Assembly (NCBI RefSeq): GCF_008298035.1
Contig: NZ_CP042910.1
Span: forward strand, 5,161,001 to 5,225,000
DNA from: Gimesia maris
Lineage (GTDB): Bacteria > Planctomycetota > Planctomycetia > Planctomycetales > Planctomycetaceae
Direction: 5' to 3'
DNA length: 64,000 nucleotides
The notes beneath the pieces were generated by a model, which searched no databases, was not told the origin of the DNA, and saw only the letters and a list, made by a program, of their open reading frames with translations. The position numbers were made by a program, and so were the translations under genes. Positions 57,077 through 64,000 of this stretch are shown in pieces. Positions within the stretch are counted from its first letter, which is position 1. Every line of letters starts with the position of its first letter.

Positions 57077-57592
57077 ATGTCTCTGCGAAAACAGGCGCGT
57101 TTTTTAGTTGTTCAAATGCTTTATCAGATCGATCTGAATCCGGATATTTCCATCAATGAAATCCGCGAGATGATCGAGGAGCATGGCCGTAATAAAACAG
57201 CCCGCACTTTTGCCTGGGAACTGTTTACCGGAGTAATGGAATTCAAACAACAGCTTGATGAGCATATTGTGAGAGTTGCCGAAAACTGGACACTCAAACG
57301 AATGGCTGTCACCGATCGAAATATTCTCAGACTGGGTACCTATGAATTGCTGCATACGGATACCCCACCTGCTGTGGTAATCGACGAAGCAGTGGAACTG
57401 GCACGCGAATTTGGCAGTGCGCACTCTTCACAGTTCGTAAACGGCATCCTGGATAAAGTGGTTCAGCGTAAAGACGAACCGCTGCCTCCTCCCCCTCCAC
57501 CACAGGCCGAAGAGGTTCCACCGGAAGAAACTCAACCAACGGATCCAGAACCCAAACCGAAGCCCCGTATGAATAATCCCTGGGCTACTTGA
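57077..57592 (+). CDS. nusB: Transcription antitermination factor NusB, Pro-rich tail
   Basis: NusB binds boxA RNA with NusE (S10) in antitermination complexes on rRNA operons. The 171-residue protein contains the all-helical NusB fold, from RKQARFLVVQMLYQIDLNP through LKRMAVTDRNILRLGTYELL to PAVVIDEAVELAREFGS and FVNGILDKV. The family usually stops near here (about 135-140 residues). This protein continues with an acidic, proline-rich tail of about 35 residues, including PLPPPPPP. The coding region overlaps the convergent SDR gene by eight bases at the stop. RibH-NusB order is common and may be co-transcribed. Confidence 0.94.
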   Translation: MSLRKQARFLVVQMLYQIDLNPDISINEIREMIEEHGRNKTARTFAWELFTGVMEFKQQLDEHIVRVAENWTLKRMAVTDRNILRLGTYELLHTDTPPAVVIDEAVELAREFGSAHSSQFVNGILDKVVQRKDEPLPPPPPPQAEEVPPEETQPTDPEPKPKPRMNNPWAT

Positions 57593-58718
57593 CCTCAAAA
57601 CGGTGCGGCGTACGGTCGTTCCAGCTGAAGTTCATATCGATTGCCGCCTGCGACAGACGCGTCAGAAGTTCGCGATCAACGTGCGGGCAAGGCAGATGGG
57701 GAGCCGCCGTTTGAGTATTCGTACTGTCAAAGACAGGATCATCCCGCCAGTAGGAATTATAAACGCGGATATGATCATAGAAAAGTCGCTCTGCTTCGGT
57801 AGGATCTTCCAGTTCCACTCCTGCCCCGGCGAATTCTGACCCGTAGAAATTACAGGTCGCTTCCAGAACATCATGTACAAGCCGGGACTGGACCGGATGT
57901 AACGGTGTCAGGTGATAGGTCTTCTCATGATGCTTTGGATGAGTAATGATGTAAGACATTACTGCAGAGACCCAGTCCACCGGAATCAGGTTCTTCGACT
58001 CATCTCCATCCAGTGTAAAACGCGATTTCGCGTAGTAACGTCCTGTTTCATCAGGAGACTGCATCTGGGTTAATGTGTGTCCCAGTTGCAAGGCAGCGTA
58101 AAAACCATGAAACGTATTCGTGAATCCGGTCTTCGAGTCACCAATAATAATCGCGGGGCGAAAGACCGTCAGAGATTCAATATGCTCTGCACTGCGCACC
58201 ATCTGCTCCGCTTCCAGCTTGCTTCGCTCATAATCATTCCCGGATTCCTGTCCCACATCAACGTCCGATTCCATAATTCTACCGGACCGTAAACCACAGA
58301 CATACGCCGTGGAAACATGATCAAACTTTTTGATATTCGCAGTTTTACAGAAATCAAGAACCTTCTTGACACCGCCTACATTGGAACGCCATGGCTCACT
58401 TTCATGACTGGTACTGTAAAAGGAGAGACTGGCCGCGGAATGGATGATGCGATCTACATTCTCTGTCGCCCATGCCAGCTGTTCCTCATTCAATCCGAGG
58501 TTTTCCTCATTGATATTCCCTTCCAGTACCACGGGACGAGGTAATTCCCGCCCCAGATGTTCATCCCAGAACGCCATGATCATATCAATTCGCTGATCGA
58601 CGGTCATTCGCCTTGTAGGACGAACCAGTACTGCCAGCGGAACCCCTGCTGAAGACAGATCTCGAATTAAATATCTTCCCAGTAATCCTGTAGCACCTGT
58701 AATCAGATGATATCCCAT
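57585..58718 (-). CDS. SDR-family NAD(P)-dependent reductase, thioester-reductase-like
   Basis: This 377-residue protein is an extended short-chain dehydrogenase of the male-sterility/thioester-reductase (NAD_binding_4) group. The nucleotide-binding loop is HLITGATGLLGRYLIRDL. IIHSAASLSFYS marks the second cofactor region. The catalytic residues are seen as HVSTAYVCG (Ser/Thr) and NDYERSKLEAEQMV (Tyr and Lys of YxxxK). Later, FRPAIIIGDSKTG matches the group. No adenylation or acyl-carrier domain is fused, so the substrate is unknown; it may reduce a lipid thioester or modify a sugar or polyketide. GCGGAAC lies upstream of the ATG. It converges on nusB. Confidence 0.86.
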   Translation of the reverse strand: MGYHLITGATGLLGRYLIRDLSSAGVPLAVLVRPTRRMTVDQRIDMIMAFWDEHLGRELPRPVVLEGNINEENLGLNEEQLAWATENVDRIIHSAASLSFYSTSHESEPWRSNVGGVKKVLDFCKTANIKKFDHVSTAYVCGLRSGRIMESDVDVGQESGNDYERSKLEAEQMVRSAEHIESLTVFRPAIIIGDSKTGFTNTFHGFYAALQLGHTLTQMQSPDETGRYYAKSRFTLDGDESKNLIPVDWVSAVMSYIITHPKHHEKTYHLTPLHPVQSRLVHDVLEATCNFYGSEFAGAGVELEDPTEAERLFYDHIRVYNSYWRDDPVFDSTNTQTAAPHLPCPHVDRELLTRLSQAAIDMNFSWNDRTPHRFEVK

Positions 58719-58969
58719 GTTGTGTTCCGCTGTGATCTGAAAGTTAGAGTGAGTCGTGATATAATAACCGGTATCTGCAATGCTTCAGTATTCACGATTC
58801 GTTGATCGGTTCAGGAAAAACGAGGATGAATGGACCTGCCGGCCTATAGAAGCGGACCCGTTACGGGTCGGGGAGCCTCAATGATAATGAACTGGCTTCA
58901 TATATCAATCTAGGGGTTAAGAAAAGCCATCAGAATACCAGTCAATTGCGATTGCGGCGCTAGAAGAGA

Positions 58970-61195
58970 TTATGCAACTGCTTTTCCGGACTGATCTTTC
59001 GCTCCATGCTGGTGCTGCTTGAGGAAATGGGGAGTGTGTTGCTGGTCATGAGACGACTGACTACTGTCCGTGTGATCAGACTCATTCTGGTCATCAGATT
59101 TTTTCGGTCGCAAAGCCAGCAGACAGGGGAGTAACACCAGATCCCCCACCAGGGCTGCCACGAGAAGTGATGTCATCATATATCCGAAGCGGGCCGTCGG
59201 GACAAAATTACTCAACGTGAGGGCCAACATGCCCGCCCCCGTTATGACGGCCGCAGTAAAGATCGGTTCGCCGGTCATCAGCAGAGAATCCCGCGACGCC
59301 TGAGCGGAATTCCTCGTCAGACGAAATTGACTCTGGTAACGGACGAGAAAATGGAACGTTCCATCTACGGCAATCCCCAGGGCAATACTGGCCGTCATCA
59401 TGATGCCAATATCAATGGGAATCTGATACCAGCCCAGAATCCCGAATACAATACAAATGGGTGTCAGATTCGGTACCATCGCGACCAGACCGGCTTTGAT
59501 GGACCGAAGAGAAACAATCATCACTATCGTAATGATCACAAATGCCATTGAGAAACTCTCCCAGAACCCTGTAAATATCTGGTTCTGCGCCCGTCTTAAC
59601 AGGGGCGCCACTCCTGTCAGGATCACATTGGGATCATCAATCATGACGGCGAGTTCATCATAAACCTGATCCTGTGGCAGATCGGCGTCGCTGCTGATTC
59701 GTGCTGAAATCCGCCAGAGTCGTTCGCCATCAGAAGTAAAATCGTTATCTCCATGAGCAGACTGGGCATGAGACAACAGACGGGCAGTCTCAAAGGGACT
59801 TTCAGGAAACTGTTTCGGAAAAAAACTGGCCAGTGACATTGTATGTCGTACTGCAGGATGCTGCTGAATAATTGTTTCCAGCTTGCGAATGTGCTCTACT
59901 TTTTTGATGAAAGGAATCTCTTCATCACCAAAATCCACTATCGCTTCAATCGAGTCGAGTTCCGTCAGATTATTTTGAACTGCACGCACATCCTGTATGA
60001 CTCGCCCTTCTGCGGGAAGAAAATCCAGCGGATCAATTTTCGTGCGTAGGCTGAACAGGCCGACCCCTGTAGTCATCACCAGGATGATCGTGGCAATGGA
60101 GACGCGTCCGGCATGGTCAATCAGCCAGTTGGCACACTGTTGAAAGTTCCAGCGTTTTCCGCCGGAATGAACCATTTTGGGATCAATGGGCCAGAGGGTT
60201 AAGACAGCAGGTGTCAGTCCCAGACCGGTAATCAGCGACACGAATGTCCCGACTGAAGCAGCATACCCAAACTGGATCACGGGCCCGATCTCACTGACGG
60301 TCAGCGAAAACAGACCAATTGTTGTCGTCAGAGTTGCCAGGACACAAGGCTTCCAGGCGATTTTCAAAGCAACCGCCAGGGGATCTGGTTCGTCAATACA
60401 GCTGGCAACATAGTGATGCACGTGGATTGAGATCGCCAGTGTAAAAACCATGACCATGACCGACAGGGCACCGAGGATGAAATTCATTTCGCCCCCCCCC
60501 AGATAAATCAGGGCAGTCGTGAGATTGATGGCCCAGATCGTCAGCCCCAGGGTAGCCAGTGTTTTTTTCCACTCCCGAAAAGAATAATACAACAGGCAGA
60601 GACTGATCAGTAACGTGATAATAAAGAACTTTTTATTGCTTTTCTGGCTGCCCAGCCGATCCAGTTCCGCAATCACAACCGGGGCACCCGCCAGTTGAAC
60701 TTCGTTTCCAGTTAACTGATTGTATTCCAGCTTTTCACGAATCCCCTGTACCGTCCCGGCCCGATTTCTGATACCAGTGTCAGAAAGCAGAACCAGTATG
60801 CCTGCCACATTCTTCTCGGAATTCATCAACAGCCCGTTCAGACGATTGTCGATTTCCGCCGGTTCCACTTTAAATTCGTGTAATATTGATTTGAGACGCT
60901 GGGGAGTCCAGCATTGTCTGACCGTCGGTAAAGACTCGATACGGCTGGCTGTTGCTTCCACCAGCAGAGGCCGATCCAGCCCCTCCTGCACTGCGACGAG
61001 CACAACCTCTTCTGCCCCGAACTCAGCTTTAAATCGATCATAGACGATTCGCACATCGGAATCTTTAGGCAACCAGGTTTCGATATCGTTATTTGAAGGC
61101 AGTAACTCTGCCAGAAATGTCAAAATCGGCAGCGTACAAAATACGCCCCAGATTAGTTGCCTGCTGTATTTATTATAGAAGGAAGAGATCATCAT
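58970..61195 (-). CDS. RND/MMPL-family transporter
   Basis: The 741-residue protein has the internal duplication of RND transporters. Each half contains a periplasmic domain and six helices. An N-terminal helix (IWGVFCTLPILTFLAELL) precedes the first periplasmic part. Helices 2-6 lie near residues 195-350, with LGALSVMVMVFTLAISIHVHHY (positions 245-266) and VLTLWPID. The second half contains SMAFVIITIVMIVSLRS, MMTASIALGIAVDGTFHFLV, a conserved acidic-residue segment typical of the proton relay, and a C-terminal YMMTSLLVAALVGDLVLLP. This resembles the MMPL/HpnN group, which moves lipids or hopanoids. The C-terminal tail is rich in His, Gln and Ser. Cargo unknown. Confidence 0.85.
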   Translation of the reverse strand: MMISSFYNKYSRQLIWGVFCTLPILTFLAELLPSNNDIETWLPKDSDVRIVYDRFKAEFGAEEVVLVAVQEGLDRPLLVEATASRIESLPTVRQCWTPQRLKSILHEFKVEPAEIDNRLNGLLMNSEKNVAGILVLLSDTGIRNRAGTVQGIREKLEYNQLTGNEVQLAGAPVVIAELDRLGSQKSNKKFFIITLLISLCLLYYSFREWKKTLATLGLTIWAINLTTALIYLGGGEMNFILGALSVMVMVFTLAISIHVHHYVASCIDEPDPLAVALKIAWKPCVLATLTTTIGLFSLTVSEIGPVIQFGYAASVGTFVSLITGLGLTPAVLTLWPIDPKMVHSGGKRWNFQQCANWLIDHAGRVSIATIILVMTTGVGLFSLRTKIDPLDFLPAEGRVIQDVRAVQNNLTELDSIEAIVDFGDEEIPFIKKVEHIRKLETIIQQHPAVRHTMSLASFFPKQFPESPFETARLLSHAQSAHGDNDFTSDGERLWRISARISSDADLPQDQVYDELAVMIDDPNVILTGVAPLLRRAQNQIFTGFWESFSMAFVIITIVMIVSLRSIKAGLVAMVPNLTPICIVFGILGWYQIPIDIGIMMTASIALGIAVDGTFHFLVRYQSQFRLTRNSAQASRDSLLMTGEPIFTAAVITGAGMLALTLSNFVPTARFGYMMTSLLVAALVGDLVLLPCLLALRPKKSDDQNESDHTDSSQSSHDQQHTPHFLKQHQHGAKDQSGKAVA

Positions 61196-61728
61196 AAGAT
61201 TTGGTAGATCAATCTGCTTTCTCTTGCTGAAGCCAGTTCAAGTACTCGAATCAGAGTAATCAATAGTCAGCGCACGTTCTTACATCACTGTTAGCAACAC
61301 TAAAAACAAACACACTTTTGAGAACTATTTATTACTGCGACCATCCCAGTTTGATATCGAACCGCTAATGAATACAGCGTCATTCAGAATTTCTAATCAT
61401 CAGACGTTATAGCAGAATCAGCTGGTGTCTTTGGAATGACTGTTACAACTCGCACCTTCACAGGGTGGATAATCATTACAATACGTAAGTGTTTCTGGCT
61501 CTGAATAGATTCGCCTGACGTTATAACTGTCAGGGTTTATCTAGCACAATCGCCGGATCTGGACGAACCCCCACACCTTTCACCGTCGACCACTCTGAAT
61601 CGGATTGCACCTGTAATCTGAAACTAAGAAAGTCCTCAATTATTTTTGTATTCTATATTTCAATATCAGATTCGAACCAGAGCACGAATCAATACTTGAT
61701 AACTGACTTCATAGCAGGAGTAGATTTA
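61196..61728. other. Divergent intergenic region
   Basis: These 533 AT-rich bases separate the transporter gene and the PilZ-like gene, which are divergent. GCAGGAG at 61714-61720 is the ribosome site of the PilZ-like gene. I see no supported gene, repeat or strong hairpin. Confidence 0.4.
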
Positions 61729-62079
61729 ATGGAAGATACCCCCTGGAGCCGTCCCACAATGGACGACCTGAAACATGTACTGGAAAGTTTTGGCAAGAGT
61801 GATACCGTCAATATCCGCGATGTTGATCGACTGGAGCTCTCAGTACCCGCTGAAGTCAAAACCGCGCGCGGCAATACCATTTCGGCTATGACGCGGGAAA
61901 TCAGCCGTCAGGGTCTGGGGCTGTTGCACAAAGGCATGTTGAATCCGGGTGAAGTCAATGTAAAGCTGGCCAGTGAAACGCGTGAATTTGAATATCGCGT
62001 TCAGATTATGTGGTGTACTCCCTGCGAGAACGGAATGTTCATCAGCGGTGGCGAGTTCGTCACAAAGCCAGAAAATTAA
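61729..62079 (+). CDS. Single-domain PilZ-like protein, possible c-di-GMP receptor
   Basis: The 116-residue protein starts at MEDTPWSRPTMDDLK; the ATG at 61729 has GCAGGAG eight bases upstream, and the earlier in-frame ATG at 61696 is less well placed. After a helical N-terminus of about 35 residues comes a beta-rich domain. It begins RDVDRLELSVPAEV, which fits the RxxxR motif of PilZ domains, followed by TREISRQGLGL, which fits the second ([D/N]xSxxG) motif with Glu in the first place. These are the c-di-GMP binding elements. No membrane segment. c-di-GMP could tune a surface process in this organism; the target is unknown. Confidence 0.72.
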   Translation: MEDTPWSRPTMDDLKHVLESFGKSDTVNIRDVDRLELSVPAEVKTARGNTISAMTREISRQGLGLLHKGMLNPGEVNVKLASETREFEYRVQIMWCTPCENGMFISGGEFVTKPEN

Positions 62080-62186
62080 CCTGACACAGGTTCCCGTCAC
62101 CCTCAATCTCGGCGATTCGAGCACAGGCAGCCTCAGAGCCTGCTGCTGCTATTTATTCGCAGGGAACCTGAAGCAACGCTCACCGC

Positions 62187-64000
62187 TCAACTGGAACTGG
62201 CTCCCCGTTTGAGCAGGACCACAATAATAGACAGCAGCAGTAAAATGATCGCCCCTCCGGCAATCATTAACAGAGTGGGGATACCCCACCATTCCGCTGC
62301 GCGATCCGTCGTCTTTCGTTCTTCCAGATCCCACTCGATTTCATCTAACGTCAGGCTGGACTGCGACTGGGCGCGCTCACTGTCGGAACGTTGCTCCTGT
62401 AAATCCTCAAATGTCTTTTCCGATCGGGCTCCCTGAATTTTCGAACTGAAATTGACAGGTGCAGCAGATGTATCCCGCCCCGGTTTGACTTGTGAAGTTA
62501 AATCTCCTGGCACTCCAGGCAGCTTGGGCAGCATCAGTTGTGGCCCTGGCCCCGCTGACTTCTTCTGTTCCGTAACCGGTTGCTCAGCCCCTGCTTCGGG
62601 ACTACTCAACCTGATTTTAGCAGGTGGTTCATCGGGCAATTCTTCCAGTTCCAGCTTCAAAGTAGGAGCTGAGGAAACTGAATCCGTTGATTTCTTCTCA
62701 ATGTTTTCTACGCGTGGGTTTTCTACGCGTGGCACCCGGTTGTCTTCTTCTGGTTGAAAATCAAAAGAAGGTGGTTCCAGCGAAATGCCTCCAGAGTGAG
62801 GGGTTTTCTGTTTGACTGCAGATTGACGAGGTTGGATCTGGACCTTCTGAGGCTGGGTCCCCAGATTTCGGGGAACAATCAAGGGCAATTCATCGCTGCC
62901 TCCCGTCTTGGCTTTTGGTTGAATTTTCCCTGTATCTGGCTGCTCCACTGCACGACGTTTCAAGGGATGCACACGCGAAGGAGTAAACTGGAAATTGGGA
63001 ACCTGCTGACCTCGATTCGGTTTTGCATCCGGTTCTGCATGCTGCACTCGTTGTACTTCAGTCGGGGTTTCCAAGCTGATTTGCTTTTTAATCTTCTCCA
63101 GTAGCATTTGGGGAGATTCTTCTTCCAGACCAAAGGCAACATGTCCCCGGTAGCTCGATTCTAATGCCTGCGCTGCAAGAAATTCTGCATACTCATAGTT
63201 TTTCTGAGTCAGTTCACGTCGGGCTCGGTCCATAATCGAATTAATCTGAAATCTACGCATTTCCTGATTTACATCTTCAAAAGCAGGCGCGGTCTGATCC
63301 AGATCCTGATGCAGATCTTTTGCTAATTCTGTCAGTTCTGCTCTGACATTCTGCTGATTTGCCTCAGCCAGAAGTCGGTCGACTTCTTTCGCACTCGAGA
63401 GCGAATCCGTGAGATCTGGTTTTTCCTCGACCTTCGCTGCGACGGATGCCCCCGAGGCCAGATCATTCACTGCTGTAGTTTCCACAGGAGACTTATTTGA
63501 AATATGTTGTATTCCCGTAGTGATTCCCTGGGAGATCGAACTGGACGCCTGCCTGACGCGTTCCGTATTCTGATCAAATTTTTTAGCGATTTGAGCAGGA
63601 TAACGCTTCGCCGATGCAATCAAAGACTTTGATCGCCAGCTTTCAGAAACTTCGATGGCAGGTTTTTTGACTGGTTCCTGCAAGCGCTGCGATGATGATT
63701 TCGGTTCACCCTGCGACGTCTGTACTGTAGAAGTTGCCTGCGATGCCAGTTCTATTGGGGAGGAATCTTCGAACTCATCGACTGGGTATGTACCACTGAT
63801 TTTAACCTTAGCTGGTACTTCTTCTTTCGATTTATCTGCCTTTTGAGCAAAATAATTAAAGCTGCTGCTGGTTTTTGATGCGACCAGCGGTCCGGCTGGT
63901 TTCTCTTTATTCTGTGAAATCATCTCTGCTGATTGACTCAGGCAACCTGCGCTGAGGCAGCTCAGGAGAACCAGAGATAAATATACCGTTGGCAGACTTC
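62187..64000 (-). CDS. Partial lipoprotein with a C-terminal membrane anchor, unknown function
   Basis: The frame is open from the right edge (64000) to a stop at 62187, so the start lies outside the window. An internal ATG at 63923 might be mistaken for the start, but the codons upstream read LSLVLLSCLSAGC, a lipoprotein signal with lipobox LSAGC. The visible 604 residues are mostly low-complexity, rich in Ser, Lys, Glu, Pro and Gln. A helical segment around MDRARRELTQKNYEYAEFLA (about residues 255-275) resembles a TPR-like unit. The C-terminus is a membrane helix (TLLMIAGGAIILLLLSIIVV) followed by LLKRGASSS, suggesting it is anchored at both ends. No family is recognised. Confidence 0.75.
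   Translation of the reverse strand, partial: SLPTVYLSLVLLSCLSAGCLSQSAEMISQNKEKPAGPLVASKTSSSFNYFAQKADKSKEEVPAKVKISGTYPVDEFEDSSPIELASQATSTVQTSQGEPKSSSQRLQEPVKKPAIEVSESWRSKSLIASAKRYPAQIAKKFDQNTERVRQASSSISQGITTGIQHISNKSPVETTAVNDLASGASVAAKVEEKPDLTDSLSSAKEVDRLLAEANQQNVRAELTELAKDLHQDLDQTAPAFEDVNQEMRRFQINSIMDRARRELTQKNYEYAEFLAAQALESSYRGHVAFGLEEESPQMLLEKIKKQISLETPTEVQRVQHAEPDAKPNRGQQVPNFQFTPSRVHPLKRRAVEQPDTGKIQPKAKTGGSDELPLIVPRNLGTQPQKVQIQPRQSAVKQKTPHSGGISLEPPSFDFQPEEDNRVPRVENPRVENIEKKSTDSVSSAPTLKLELEELPDEPPAKIRLSSPEAGAEQPVTEQKKSAGPGPQLMLPKLPGVPGDLTSQVKPGRDTSAAPVNFSSKIQGARSEKTFEDLQEQRSDSERAQSQSSLTLDEIEWDLEERKTTDRAAEWWGIPTLLMIAGGAIILLLLSIIVVLLKRGASSS

Overview
The window looks like chromosomal DNA of a planctomycete, most plausibly Gimesia or a close relative. 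The evidence is the mid-range GC content together with lineage-typical genes: a giant secreted protein with the N-terminal LEDRTLLA motif, a cysteine-rich YTV-type wall protein, a sulfatase, secreted PQQ-propeller and HEAT-like proteins, the paired TIGR03545/TIGR03546 families, a BBP2-like outer-membrane barrel, and an archaeal-type formyltransferase (Ftr). The genus is an inference. I recognise no rRNA, tRNA, CRISPR array, phage or insertion sequence.

Layout. 1-2141: the end of a two-helix membrane protein (cut by the left edge), a family-5 uracil-DNA glycosylase and PurU. 2142-7327: four tandem paralogues of a small pilin-like protein, each with its own hairpin or terminator, facing a YTV-type cell-wall protein. 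7328-16560: a MobA-like nucleotidyltransferase, SurE, a FixL/FixJ-type two-component pair, Ftr, 2-oxoglutarate dehydrogenase E1 and a DUF3467 protein. 16939-30336: one gene of 4465 codons encoding a secreted mosaic protein. It has 21 copies of a 105-residue cadherin-like repeat, then PPC, cohesin-like, dockerin and metallopeptidase-like regions. 31173-46491: an outer-membrane barrel, a CDF metal exporter, a degenerate M24 peptidase, the TIGR03546/03545 pair, CrcB, two secreted proteins, TrpD, DUF2203, a sulfatase and a prolyl oligopeptidase. 47030-57592: an information-processing stretch (DEAD-box helicase, PolA, CoaE, Rho, RibH, NusB) interrupted by a coiled-coil membrane protein. 57585-64000: a thioester-reductase-like SDR, an RND/MMPL transporter, a PilZ-like protein and a lipoprotein cut by the right edge.

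How they fit together. Two regions are surface-related: the pilin-like array beside the YTV protein, and the giant adhesin-like protein beside an outer-membrane barrel. The rest is mostly housekeeping in short operons. A family of about 90-base palindromic repeats occurs three times in intergenic DNA, twice exactly between convergent genes.

Most promising for novelty are the pilin-like array, whose protein cores are nearly invariant although their DNA has diverged; the giant protein with its possible leishmanolysin-like zinc site; and the dispersed palindromic repeat. All domain calls come from reading the sequence, not from searches.
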